64,000 nucleotides of DNA from Nocardia vinacea (GCF_035920345.1 NZ_CP109149.1:9238001-9302000), one strand, 5' to 3'; counted from the first letter of the stretch, positions 51,838 through 60,698 are shown. Made by a program: numbers and translations. Notes: a model not told the origin generated them from the sequence alone.

Positions 51838-52294
51838 GCGCATCCCAGCGGTCGGCGGGTACCAGCACGACCAGGCGTGGCGCCGTATCGCCGGGTGCGA
51901 CGGTGTCGGGTGTGCGGGACCACCGTGCGCCGCCGCTTTCCACCACCTCCACCTCGCAGCCGCCCACCCTGCGGATGTGCTCCTTCAATGCCGCGACACC
52001 GCCGCGCCGCGCGTGCACGCCGACTGCGGCCGCGACAACGGCACGCAGCCGATCCGTCGGCCACTGCTCGTCGGTGTCGGCATCGACCCAGCCCGCGAGC
52101 CAGGTCAGGAAGTCGGCGGGGGCGAGCGCGGGATCGACGTAGGTGTGCAGGGCGTCGAGGGTGAGGAAGACCGGGGCGAGGATCTCGTCCATCCCGTTCG
52201 TCCAGCGCTGGACGAACGGGTCGTCCAGGTAGATGCCCGGCAGGAACTCGCCGAGTGGATGCGCCGACGGCAGTCCCGCGACCGTGCCCCTCAT
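51755..52294 (-). CDS. CIS tail protein I (phage P2 gpI-like)
   Basis: A 179-residue baseplate component: LPSAHPLGEFLPGIYLDDPF, VQRWTNGMDEILAPVFLTLD, then PADFLTWLAGWVDADTDEQW and VHARRGGVAALKEHIRRVGG. This is the phage tail protein domain found as the last baseplate gene in contractile injection systems. Its start overlaps the stop of baseplate J (ATGA). The 3' end is antisense to the end of the SARP gene. Confidence 0.88.
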   Translation of the reverse strand: MRGTVAGLPSAHPLGEFLPGIYLDDPFVQRWTNGMDEILAPVFLTLDALHTYVDPALAPADFLTWLAGWVDADTDEQWPTDRLRAVVAAAVGVHARRGGVAALKEHIRRVGGCEVEVVESGGARWSRTPDTVAPGDTAPRLVVLVPADRWDAPTRQRIARAVEAMCPAHVPFELARQAR

Positions 52295-54267
52295 GACGTC
52301 ACCTTGATTTGATGCTCGAACGAATACGCCAAACCGTTGGGCGGCAAGGTGATTCGCTGGGCGGCTTCACCGCGCGTGCCATTGATCGGATCGGCGGGGT
52401 ACAACCGCAGGTCGTCGATCTGCTCGACGCCGTCGACACCCTGCAGTACCGCATACAGTTCCCCTGCTTGCACCGACCTGCCGAGCGGCCAACCCTGACC
52501 GCTCGGACCATCGGTCACCGGGTGCAGATAGCTGTTGAGCGCTCGGATCGCACTGGCGCGGACCCGAGCCGGATCGCTGGTCGCGCGTGCGCGCACCGCG
52601 CCGACGACGGTCACCCCGCGATAGCGCGGTGGTTCGACGATCAGGCGGGCCCCGATCATCCGCCGTTCGTCCAAATACGCGACGACACGCTGCAGCAACT
52701 CGTCGGATGGCTGGAGCCGTTCGAACGGGACGGTCGCCGTCTCGTCGCTGTCGACCTCGGGAACGATCAGCACCCGGACCACCGCCGCGTCCTGGCCCGT
52801 GCCCGCAAGACAGTGGGCGCGGGCGACGCGCGGCGAGGAGGCCACCGCGAGCAACTCGTAATCCCTTGTGGTGACGGCACGTTCGCGAGTGCGCAGCATC
52901 ATCGGCGCGCGCAGTTTCGCATTCTCGACCGTCTCGCCGTCCACACCGCCGGTACCGGGCCGCCGGTTCTCGATGCGCGAAACGTAGGGCAGCGAGCTGC
53001 GCAGCGAACGTACGGTGCCGCGTGCCACATTGCCGCGACGCCCGCCACCGGTTCGGTAGAGCGGTACCCGCATCGGCGCACCCTTCGGCGGCACCGCACC
53101 GTAGCGGGTGATCGAGCCGTCCGGCTGACGGACGGCTGGGCCGAAGACGATGACGCCCGCGGCGGCGTCGAGGGTGAAGTGCCGGTCGTCGGGTCGGCTG
53201 TCGCCGAAGTGCTCGACCCGCGTCCACTGCTGCCAGCCATCGCCCGCGGCGACCTCGACGACGATATCCTCGTCCGGCTCGGCGACGACGGGGCGCTGCT
53301 CGAGCGGAAACTCTTGTGCTGGAACACCTTCGGACATGCCGACGATCTCGTCGCGCACGATCTCGGCATAGCGGGCGTCGACAGTTCCGCCGATGGTGAA
53401 GGCTGATGCGGCGAACACCCGGGGAGCGCCGGTATACGGCGGTTGGCCGGGGCGCACGGGCACCACACGGCAGCGCAGCCAGCCCGCTGTGCGCCGTTGG
53501 ATCGGCGACGCCCGGTGCGTGGGCGGCACGTGCAGCACGATATCGCCGGGACGGTTGAGGCCACCGGTGTCATCGCGTTCGAGTTCACAGCCGGCCCAGC
53601 GGCGTCCGTCCCATGCCTCCCACACGAGTGGCGGCTGGCGCGGATCGACGCCGACACCTTCGACGCGGCAGTCGAATCGCAGTACAACGGCGCACGAGGG
53701 CACCGGATTCGACAGCCCGACGTACATCGTGTCATCGGGTGCGGGTGTGGGGGAGAAGCAGGCGAATTGCGCTCCGGTGGTCAGCTCGTCGGTGCGGTCG
53801 AGCACGGGCCCGCCTGCGGCTCCGGTCGCGATCGCGGTCAATGTGCACGGCACGATCGGCAGGTCAGCGGTAGTAGCGAAGACGACGGGTTCGATTGTCT
53901 CGGTGCGCCATTGGTCGGGTCGGCTGATGTCCTCGCGATCAGTGGCCGTCTGTGTGCCGACGGGCACCAGCACGACCTCCTCGCGCGGAGCGGAGAGCCA
54001 GAAGGTGACCGGGACGGTTGCCGCAGCCGGTGGAAACAGTCGAATACCAAGGAGCTCGAGGAATTTCAGGTAGAGCCGGTCCGGCACCCGGTTGAGCCGA
54101 TAGAGCAGTTGGTCGACCACCATGGCGTACGTCTCCAACAGGGTGACGCCGGGATCGGAGACGTTGTGATCGCTCCATTCCGGACAATGCTGCTGGACAT
54201 AGCGTTTCGCGTCATCGACGAGGCGCTGGAAGCTGCGGTCGTCGAGGTTGGGTGCGGGCAGCGTCAT
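52291..54267 (-). CDS. CIS baseplate assembly protein J (Afp11-like)
   Basis: A 658-residue baseplate wedge protein. The N-terminus (DAKRYVQQHCPEWSDHNVSD, PGVTLLETYAMVVDQLLYRL, then FLELLGIRLFPPAAATVPV) is typical of the putative baseplate assembly protein family. The gpJ-like middle part (TRERAVTTRDYELLAVASSP) and C-terminus (RSVQAGELYAVLQGVDGVEQ) are also clear. It forms the ring connecting spike and sheath. The start overlaps the stop of the gp25 gene. Confidence 0.93.
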   Translation of the reverse strand: MTLPAPNLDDRSFQRLVDDAKRYVQQHCPEWSDHNVSDPGVTLLETYAMVVDQLLYRLNRVPDRLYLKFLELLGIRLFPPAAATVPVTFWLSAPREEVVLVPVGTQTATDREDISRPDQWRTETIEPVVFATTADLPIVPCTLTAIATGAAGGPVLDRTDELTTGAQFACFSPTPAPDDTMYVGLSNPVPSCAVVLRFDCRVEGVGVDPRQPPLVWEAWDGRRWAGCELERDDTGGLNRPGDIVLHVPPTHRASPIQRRTAGWLRCRVVPVRPGQPPYTGAPRVFAASAFTIGGTVDARYAEIVRDEIVGMSEGVPAQEFPLEQRPVVAEPDEDIVVEVAAGDGWQQWTRVEHFGDSRPDDRHFTLDAAAGVIVFGPAVRQPDGSITRYGAVPPKGAPMRVPLYRTGGGRRGNVARGTVRSLRSSLPYVSRIENRRPGTGGVDGETVENAKLRAPMMLRTRERAVTTRDYELLAVASSPRVARAHCLAGTGQDAAVVRVLIVPEVDSDETATVPFERLQPSDELLQRVVAYLDERRMIGARLIVEPPRYRGVTVVGAVRARATSDPARVRASAIRALNSYLHPVTDGPSGQGWPLGRSVQAGELYAVLQGVDGVEQIDDLRLYPADPINGTRGEAAQRITLPPNGLAYSFEHQIKVTS

Positions 54268-54686
54268 GACACACCACCCGAATTTTCGGCGTGCTGCGGG
54301 ATGACATAGAACGGGAACACCAGATTGCGCGGGTCGTTGCGGCCCCGAATGCTGTACCGGACATCGATATACAGCGTTCCGCTGTCCACATCATCGAAAC
54401 GCACCTGCACGGTGTCGACGTCGATGCGCGGCTCCCACCGCTCCAGCGCGGCGCGCACCTCGTAGACGATCTGTCCGGCGGTCGCGGCATCCGCCGGTGC
54501 GAATGCGAATTCATGGATGGCACAACCGAATTCGGGCCGCATCGGACGTTCACCGGGTGCGGTGCCCAGGATCAGCCGGATGCTCTCCTTGATTTCCTGG
54601 TCCGCGCCCACCAGCGCGATGGCGCCGGTGTAGTCGGTTCGCATGGGAAAGAACGCCCAGCCCGCGCCGATGAACTGTTCGGCCAT
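54264..54686 (-). CDS. CIS baseplate wedge protein gp25/GPW
   Basis: A 140-residue gp25-like protein: MAEQFIGAGWAFFPMRTDYT, QEIKESIRLILGTAPGERPM, then RPEFGCAIHEFAFAPAD. The RPEFG-x-x-IHEFAF motif is diagnostic of the GPW/gp25 family that nucleates sheath polymerisation. ATG 54686 is preferred over 54692 because GGAGG then lies six bases away. Confidence 0.93.
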   Translation of the reverse strand: MAEQFIGAGWAFFPMRTDYTGAIALVGADQEIKESIRLILGTAPGERPMRPEFGCAIHEFAFAPADAATAGQIVYEVRAALERWEPRIDVDTVQVRFDDVDSGTLYIDVRYSIRGRNDPRNLVFPFYVIPQHAENSGGVS

Positions 54687-54688
54687 GG

Positions 54689-54970
54689 TCATCCTCCGAT
54701 CAGGACGGTCGGGCAGCCCATGGCGATCGGTGCGCCACAGGCCGATAGATCGCCGACGCGAGCGGCGGGCATCCCGCCGATCAGCACCGTCGGACAGCCG
54801 GGACCTGCGATCGCCGACGGCGGATGGACGGCAGGCGGCGGAAATGAGCAGATATGCGGCGTGCCGACGGTGGCCGCGGGCATGCCGCCGATCAGCACCG
54901 TCGGCACGCCGGGGGGTCCGATCACGCCGGGGTGCGCGGTCGGATCCGCAACGCGAGCGGCGGGTGGCAT
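54689..54970 (-). CDS. CIS PAAR-type spike tip
   Basis: A 93-residue PAAR protein with three internal repeats ending PTVLIGG (GVPTVLIGGMPAATVG, GCPTVLIGGMPAARVG, GCPTVLIGG), and His/Cys residues (TAHPG, TPHIC, SACG) positioned as metal ligands. It caps the VgrG-like spike. The stop TGA overlaps the upstream ATG of the gp25 gene. The start is the ATG at 54970; a longer frame covers the end of the spike gene. Confidence 0.9.
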   Translation of the reverse strand: MPPAARVADPTAHPGVIGPPGVPTVLIGGMPAATVGTPHICSFPPPAVHPPSAIAGPGCPTVLIGGMPAARVGDLSACGAPIAMGCPTVLIGG

Positions 54971-54989
54971 ATCGACCACTTCCTTTCCG

Positions 54990-56822
54990 TCAGTTGATCC
55001 GGACCATGGCCGCACGCACGGTCGCGGTCGCTCCGGCCGTCAATTCCGCACTGGTGCTGCCGTTTACGGAAACCGTTGTGCCTCGCACCTCGATACCCGC
55101 GGTGCTGGAGACCTGCACCGGTCCGGCGCCACCGTCGAGGGTGATCCCGGACTTCGCGCCGAGCGAGATGTCATTGCCGGTGAGCTTCAGGGGCCCGGTG
55201 CCCGCGTCGACCGTCACGCCATTGCGGGCCGAGATGGTGACCGTTCCGTCGCTGTGGACGGTGATCGTGGTCTGCTGCTGGTCCAGGTCGAGGGTGAGTT
55301 TCTGGTCGCCGGTCGCCACATGGACGCCCTGAGCGCCCGCCGCCTGTTCACGGAATTCGACGCGGTGGCCGGTGCGGGAGACGATCGAGCGCCGGTTCAC
55401 CGCGCCGCTGGTGCGGTCCACGAGATCACCTGCACCGGTCGGGGGCATGTCGACGCCGTTGTACAGGCCGCCGATGACGTACGGCCGTCTGAAGTCGCCG
55501 TGTTCGAACGCGACGAGTACTTCGTCGCCGACCTCGGGCAGGAAAAGCGCGCCGCGTTCGTGGCCCGCTCCCTGCTGCACGGTCCGGGCCCATACGCTGA
55601 CGAAGCCGTCGGCCAGCCACGGGAAAGTGATGCGGACTCTGGCCATATTCGCCGGATCGTTGTTATCGCTGACCTGTCCGATCACCACACCCGCAAAACC
55701 AGCGCGAGTCGAATGCGCTTGTGCCGCGCCACTGACCAGCCCCGCGAGCGTGCGATCACGCCGTCCGCTGACGATAACGCTGGTCGTATATCCGGTCTCC
55801 GGATCGAAGGTGTGTCGCGACGCCGTCACGGTGTACTTGCCCTCGAACGGTTTACCGGCATTGGCCAGTGCGACGGCCGTGCCCGCGCGCACCTTCGGGT
55901 TGCCCCGCAGCACCGCCTCCAATTCCGCGAATCCGCTCGCGACCTGTTCGGCCAGGGCCTTGCAGGCGACGTCAACCTCACCCTGGGTGCCGTACGGTGC
56001 TTGCGCGCCAACGAGTTTCGGTGCTTTGAACAGGCTCGCGAGGTCGTCCGGTCGCACGCCGTTCTCGGCCGTCACGGTCTTCGCGGGGGCATCGGCGACG
56101 ACGGCCTTCTTGCGCATCACATCCCAGCCGCGGACCTGCACACCGGGTACCTGGTCGGCCGAGGTGACAATGGCGCGCAGCCGCAACACATTTCGCCCCA
56201 GCTCCAGGACGAACGGGTCCTCGGTCGCCTTGGCCTCGGTGCGCGGTGCGGTGCCCGCCGTGGTGGGTTTGCCGAAGTCGAGTTTGCCGTCGGTGACCGC
56301 CACCTCGACGCCGCTGTCGGCCGCGAGCTGGCGCAACAGCTCCCAGTCGCTGACATTGCCCTGCGAAATCTGTTCCAGCACAGGACCACCCGCGGCGACC
56401 TTGCCGATATCGACACCCGCGTCGCTCGCGATCCGGCGCGCGACATCCGCGGCCGACATGTGTTCGAAGCCGGTCACCCGCCGTCCGCGTTGCAACCGGT
56501 GCGATTTGTCGAGCCCGCGCACGGTGGTAAAGGTGCCGGTGCCGTCGAACTCCTTCTCGATCGCGGTGACCTCCGCCGACAGCAGCGGCACCGGCGTGTT
56601 CGCCTCATTGGACGCGACGCCGAGTTCGACCGGCGCGCCGATTTTGATATTCGCCTTGTCCAGGACAATGTTCTGGGGGTCGCGGAAGCGCAGTACGAAA
56701 AGGTCTGGCGCGCTACGGTTGTCGTCGACCATGCCGTGGGTGAGCAGCGCCGCGATATCGGCGGGCAGCGGTGTGCCCGCGATACGGACGAGCAGCTGAT
56801 TGGTGAAGTCCTGGGCGGGCAT
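54990..56822 (-). CDS. CIS VgrG-like spike (gp27-gp5 fusion, Afp8-like)
   Basis: A 610-residue spike protein. The N-terminal gp27-like ring domains (DFTNQLLVRIAGTPLPADIA, then GLDKSHRLQRGRRVTGFEHM) are followed by an OB fold (VVIGQVSDNNDPANMARVRI, TFPWLADGFVSVWARTVQQG, FLPEVGDEVLVAFEHGDFRR). The C-terminal beta-helix needle has short repeats (TITVHSDGTVTISARNGVTV). No enzymatic extension or effector domain is fused to the needle. The start overlaps the preceding gene closely (2-base gap), so translation is coupled. Confidence 0.92.
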   Translation of the reverse strand: MPAQDFTNQLLVRIAGTPLPADIAALLTHGMVDDNRSAPDLFVLRFRDPQNIVLDKANIKIGAPVELGVASNEANTPVPLLSAEVTAIEKEFDGTGTFTTVRGLDKSHRLQRGRRVTGFEHMSAADVARRIASDAGVDIGKVAAGGPVLEQISQGNVSDWELLRQLAADSGVEVAVTDGKLDFGKPTTAGTAPRTEAKATEDPFVLELGRNVLRLRAIVTSADQVPGVQVRGWDVMRKKAVVADAPAKTVTAENGVRPDDLASLFKAPKLVGAQAPYGTQGEVDVACKALAEQVASGFAELEAVLRGNPKVRAGTAVALANAGKPFEGKYTVTASRHTFDPETGYTTSVIVSGRRDRTLAGLVSGAAQAHSTRAGFAGVVIGQVSDNNDPANMARVRITFPWLADGFVSVWARTVQQGAGHERGALFLPEVGDEVLVAFEHGDFRRPYVIGGLYNGVDMPPTGAGDLVDRTSGAVNRRSIVSRTGHRVEFREQAAGAQGVHVATGDQKLTLDLDQQQTTITVHSDGTVTISARNGVTVDAGTGPLKLTGNDISLGAKSGITLDGGAGPVQVSSTAGIEVRGTTVSVNGSTSAELTAGATATVRAAMVRIN

Positions 56823-56824
56823 GG

Positions 56825-57574
56825 CTACTCGAGCTCTTCGGCGGCCGGAATGAGCAGTTCCGTACCGGGCCGCAACCGCATCGGGTCATCGATATTGTTG
56901 GCGGTGGCGACGGCGCGCCAGCGGGTCGGATCGCCGTACTCGCGCCAAGCGATCGAGGCGAGGGTATCGCCCGCGATGACGGTGTGTATCGTGCGCGCCG
57001 TCAGGCTGCCCGAGGTCGGATTCTGTTTGGGCTGATCGGCGGCGATCTCCTCGATCGTGACCGTCGCGGTGCCGCGGATCGGCAGACCGCCCGCGGTGAA
57101 CAGGGTGTACTTCACCGCCACCGAACTCACATATGCCGTGAATCCGGTCAGCCCGCCCCAGTGGAAGATCACCCACGGCGGGCTCGACTTCTTCTTGTCG
57201 TGGCTTTCGTCGGTGGGCACGCAGCAGGCGAACAGCCGCTCGACGGTGTCGACCACCTTGGTGTCCTGCTGTGGGCCCGCGTCGAGGAACATTTCGAGGG
57301 TGAGCTTGGCGGGGTCGGCGCCCTTGAACTCGGGCACGCCGCTCTTCTTACTGCCTTTCTGCGCATCGCGATTCCACTTGGCGGACTTGGTAACCGACAG
57401 CTCCTTGGGGTTGAACTGGAAGTCGATCTGCCCGCGGCGCGGGCCGGGTTGCAGCGAACCCTTCTCCACCGGCGGATCGCGCACCTCGAGAAACGCATGC
57501 TCCAATTTCGGTCGGCCGCTACCGGATCGGTCGGCGCCCGCACTGCTGGCGGCGAAGGCGATCGGCGCGGGCAT
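56825..57574 (-). CDS. CIS LysM-domain baseplate hub protein (Afp7-like)
   Basis: A 249-residue protein. The first 170 residues contain PRRGQIDFQFNPKELSVTKS and SSPPWVIFHWGGLTGFTAYV, typical of Afp7/gp53-like CIS proteins. A C-terminal LysM motif follows (HTVIAGDTLASIAWREYGDP, then LRPGTELLIPA). It bridges hub and tube. The ATG at 57574 follows GGAAGG; a 26-codon extension overlaps the previous gene. Confidence 0.9.
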   Translation of the reverse strand: MPAPIAFAASSAGADRSGSGRPKLEHAFLEVRDPPVEKGSLQPGPRRGQIDFQFNPKELSVTKSAKWNRDAQKGSKKSGVPEFKGADPAKLTLEMFLDAGPQQDTKVVDTVERLFACCVPTDESHDKKKSSPPWVIFHWGGLTGFTAYVSSVAVKYTLFTAGGLPIRGTATVTIEEIAADQPKQNPTSGSLTARTIHTVIAGDTLASIAWREYGDPTRWRAVATANNIDDPMRLRPGTELLIPAAEELE

Positions 57575-57575
57575 C

Positions 57576-58013
57576 TCAGGCCTTCCCCGGCTCGACGAAA
57601 CCGTGGTGGGTGATCTCGATGGTCTCCACAGCAACCTTCGGTGATTCGGCATTGAGCGAGGGTCCGGTCCAGCGCACCGGCATCACGCCGAGCAGACCCC
57701 ACTGCGCGACCACGGTGCCGTCGGCGGTCATGGCCCGTATCTGGCCGGTTTTCGCGCGCACGCCCGTTGCGACGCTGCCGAACCACGCGGCCACCTTCGC
57801 CGTATCCGGGGTGACCGGACGGCTGAGTTTGATGGTGGAGAATTTGATTCGAGTGGGCAGCTGCCAGACGAAGCCGTTATTGCCGCCCTCCTCGCGCTGC
57901 TCCATCACCACTTCGCAGCCGAGGCCCTCGCAGCTGTTGAATGCGCCGAGGCTCATATTGTCGATCGTCACGACGAAGCAGACGCTGACCGCGGGGTCGA
58001 GATCGGTTGGCAT
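57576..58013 (-). CDS. CIS second tube-like protein (gp19/Afp5-type)
   Basis: A 145-residue tube-type protein: VSVCFVVTIDNMSLGAFNSC, EGLGCEVVMEQREEGGNNGF, then PSLNAESPKVAVETIEITHH. Same family as the tube at 61093 but divergent, as expected for the tube initiator or hub-proximal ring. Its stop and the next start are one base apart. Confidence 0.9.
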   Translation of the reverse strand: MPTDLDPAVSVCFVVTIDNMSLGAFNSCEGLGCEVVMEQREEGGNNGFVWQLPTRIKFSTIKLSRPVTPDTAKVAAWFGSVATGVRAKTGQIRAMTADGTVVAQWGLLGVMPVRWTGPSLNAESPKVAVETIEITHHGFVEPGKA

Positions 58014-58031
58014 GATGGTCTCCTCGGGTGA

Positions 58032-60485
58032 TCAGAGAGTGAGGTCGAGGGCCGTGCCCGCGCGCTCGCGATCGAGGCGCAGTTCGGCCTTGAGTTTGCG
58101 GACGATCGGGTCGTACAGGCGGGCGACGAGTGCGTCGATGTCGGTGGGGGAGGTGCCGGAAGGTGTCGGAGTCCCGTGGGCGGCAGTCGCGTTGGCGGAT
58201 ATGGGCGCGGCGTCGGTCGATGCCCTGCCGGACGGATCAGTGGTGGTCGCCGTGTCGGGGAGGCGGGCCACAGTGGGTTCGGCATGTTCTGTGGTTTTCG
58301 GTGGTTCGGGAGTGGCGTTGTGCGCGAATGCGGCGGCGATGTCTGCGGCGCTCGGGGGTGTCGGCCCCGCGACTCGCTGCAGTTGCATCGGGGACCACAC
58401 CGGCGCATCCGGGACGTGGTCGGCAGTACGTGCACTGAGGGGATCTGCCGCGGACGCGGTCGTGGTCGCGGCGCGGGAGAAACCGGTCGAACTGCCGATA
58501 CCGATGATGCGCTGAAGGCTGGCCGGGATCGCGGTGCGTGACGGTTCCGGTGAAACGGGGCGCGGGCGGGACATGACGGTGCTCGGTCCCGATATGGGTG
58601 CGTTCGTCGCGGGCAGGCGCTGTGCCGTGGCCGATGCCCGGAGGGCGGTATTCGTCCGTCCCACCGGCTGCCATCCCGCTGAGCGCTGCACCATCGTGGG
58701 CGGTGCGAACATGCCGACTGTTCCAACAACGCCCGGTGCCGTACTCGAGGGTTCGGTGGGTGCGGGAGGCGGGGGCGCTGGGGTTGGCGAGTTCGTATCG
58801 AACTCCATAGAGCTGCTCCAGTATTCGGGCACGGCCGGATCGGTTGCCGTGCGCTGCACCGGCGTCTCGGCGCGAGGTGGAAGCGGACCTGACGGGATGT
58901 GCGTATCCGGCTGTCCAGTTCGGCGTTGCAGGGTGCGCGTCGCTAGTGATGGTGCGGTGAAGGATGGCGGCGCTGTGGCCGTAAACGTTTGGGCCGCAGA
59001 CGATTCTGACGGAACGGCGGGGTTTACCGGCGAGTCCGGCACGATGTCGAGTTCACGCGGAAACGCAGGCCGGTTGGCGGAATCAGGTATGGTCCCAGGG
59101 CCTGCGGCGGAGGCGGGCCAGTGGGTGGACTCGGATGCGGTTCCCGGGCGCAGGGTGGTGTCGGGAGATATCGCAGGTACAGGCAGCGGGCCGTCGACGG
59201 AGATCGCTGTGTCGATTGCTCCGATCGTCGGCGCTGTTCGGTCGGAGATCGGCACCAATTCTTCTGAGATCGGCGTCGGCTGCTCAGGGGTAGGTATCGG
59301 CGACTCGGAGGTCGGCACGGGCTGTTCGACGGTGGGTATCGGCGGCCCGGAGGTCGGCACCGACCGCTCGAGGGTCGGCATCGCGTGCTCAGATGTCGAC
59401 ACTGATTCCCCAGAAGAATCTGGAGCCCAACCGATTTCGGAGTAGTCGTCGTACGATTCCGCGCGCTGAATCGGCAAAGGCGCGCTCGCGCTCATCGCCG
59501 GGGGCGTCGGCGGCAGGACCGGTTCCGTTCGTGCGTCGGCCGATAGTTCGGCCGCGCGATGGATCACGTCGTGTGTGCCGCCGACGTAGCTCCGCTGAAT
59601 GCCGGGCAGCTCGGCAGGCGACGGGTATGCGAGCCCCGAATCGCCTTCGCCAAGGGATCGTTGAACGAAAGGCGGCGTCGAATGCGTTGGTTCGTTGGTC
59701 TCCGGCAGGGGAGCACCGAGCCCGTACCGTCGTGGACGCAGGGGCGAGATCGAGCGCTGCACCGGCATCGTTGAATCGAGATGCGGCGGTGCGGGATCGG
59801 ACGGCGTGTCTTTTGTCGCGGCGGGGTCGTCGGCTCGGCTCTCCGGCGCGTCACCGCTCTCATTCGGTGGTAATGGCCCGGACGGTTCCGAATCATATTG
59901 TGCGACTGAAAGATCGCTCGCCGGTGAGGAGTCCTGCGAAAGTGATGCTACTGATGCCGGTGTCGACGATGCCGGGGTCGGCACGATCGGAACCGGACGA
60001 ATCTCCGGTTCGAACACGTGCCCGGCCGACACGAACTCGCTGCCAGGCTGTCCGAGGCGGGCGAGGACCGCCGGACCTGCGGAGCCGACCGGACGTGCCG
60101 AGCCCACCGGACCAGTGGACCCCGCTGGACCAGCGGACCCCGCCGGTGCCGCGAACTCGCGCTGCATCACCGCTGGCCGGTGCTCAGTCGCGGAACCTGA
60201 CGCGTCCGAGTGGCGTTGCACGGCAACCGGGTTGCTATCGAGCCCCGCCACGAACCCGGACGGCGCTTCGGCATCGACCTCATGCACCACCGGCCCCCGA
60301 AAGGACGGATCCCGATGCGAGACGAGCTCATCCGCGAACCGCGCCGGACCACTGATCAGCGATGGCGCTGCAACAACCCGTTGCACCGGCGGCATCGCGG
60401 GCCAATCACGCACCCGCACAGTAGGTTCCGACTCATGCGCTGACTCGATACGCCGCCACGGCAACAGTCGGTCCAACCACCCCAT
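58032..60485 (-). CDS. large disordered VQR-repeat protein of the CIS cluster
   Basis: An 817-residue protein of no known fold, rich in Pro, Ser, Thr and Ala. It starts MGWLDRLLPWRRIESAHESE and ends with an ordered helix (PTDIDALVARLYDPIVRKLK, then AELRLDRERAGTALDL). Between them about a dozen motifs of the type (V/I/M/L)QR occur (VQRVV, MQREF, VQRSI, VQRSL, IQRSY, IQRAE, LQRRT, VQRTA, VQRSA, LQRII, LQRVA). There is a Gly-Pro-rich stretch (GPAGSAGPAGSTGP) and a degenerate ten-residue repeat (PTSESPIPTPEQP). A perfect GGAGGTGATC ribosome site precedes the ATG. Position between the chaperone genes and the second tube suggests a length, loading or cargo role; this is inference. Confidence 0.85.
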   Translation of the reverse strand: MGWLDRLLPWRRIESAHESEPTVRVRDWPAMPPVQRVVAAPSLISGPARFADELVSHRDPSFRGPVVHEVDAEAPSGFVAGLDSNPVAVQRHSDASGSATEHRPAVMQREFAAPAGSAGPAGSTGPVGSARPVGSAGPAVLARLGQPGSEFVSAGHVFEPEIRPVPIVPTPASSTPASVASLSQDSSPASDLSVAQYDSEPSGPLPPNESGDAPESRADDPAATKDTPSDPAPPHLDSTMPVQRSISPLRPRRYGLGAPLPETNEPTHSTPPFVQRSLGEGDSGLAYPSPAELPGIQRSYVGGTHDVIHRAAELSADARTEPVLPPTPPAMSASAPLPIQRAESYDDYSEIGWAPDSSGESVSTSEHAMPTLERSVPTSGPPIPTVEQPVPTSESPIPTPEQPTPISEELVPISDRTAPTIGAIDTAISVDGPLPVPAISPDTTLRPGTASESTHWPASAAGPGTIPDSANRPAFPRELDIVPDSPVNPAVPSESSAAQTFTATAPPSFTAPSLATRTLQRRTGQPDTHIPSGPLPPRAETPVQRTATDPAVPEYWSSSMEFDTNSPTPAPPPPAPTEPSSTAPGVVGTVGMFAPPTMVQRSAGWQPVGRTNTALRASATAQRLPATNAPISGPSTVMSRPRPVSPEPSRTAIPASLQRIIGIGSSTGFSRAATTTASAADPLSARTADHVPDAPVWSPMQLQRVAGPTPPSAADIAAAFAHNATPEPPKTTEHAEPTVARLPDTATTTDPSGRASTDAAPISANATAAHGTPTPSGTSPTDIDALVARLYDPIVRKLKAELRLDRERAGTALDLTL

Positions 60486-60491
60486 CGCTGA

Positions 60492-60698
60492 TCACCTCCC
60501 TCGGGCCCTGGTATTGATGCGGTCGATCTCATCGGCGAAGCGCCGCCGATCCGGATGCTCCAGGTCGAGGATTTCGGCGAGCGGCCAATGGAAGTGGTAG
60601 GCGACGTACGAGATCTCCTGGAGCAACGAATCGACCCCGTACGTCGCTATTCCCCCACGCGGCTGCCCGCGAGGTCGATGGTGAATTCGTGCGCGCAC
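60492..60698 (-). CDS. DUF6760-like small CIS protein
   Basis: A frame of 68 codons whose last 50 are conserved-looking: VDSLLQEISYVAYHFHWPLA, EILDLEHPDRRRFADEIDRI. This is the small DUF6760-type protein seen in actinobacterial injection clusters, as I recall it. The start is doubtful: GTG at 60698 overlaps the end of the chaperone gene by about 50 bases, and the conserved part begins near 60640. It is followed six bases later by the large VQR gene. Confidence 0.75.
   Translation of the reverse strand: MRARIHHRPRGQPRGGIATYGVDSLLQEISYVAYHFHWPLAEILDLEHPDRRRFADEIDRINTRARGR

Noticed and set aside
54291..57035. 914-codon plus-strand open frame
   Set aside because: Antisense to the gp25, PAAR and spike genes. 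High-GC codon bias on the minus strand keeps this frame open; its text is Arg/Gly/His-rich with no domain.
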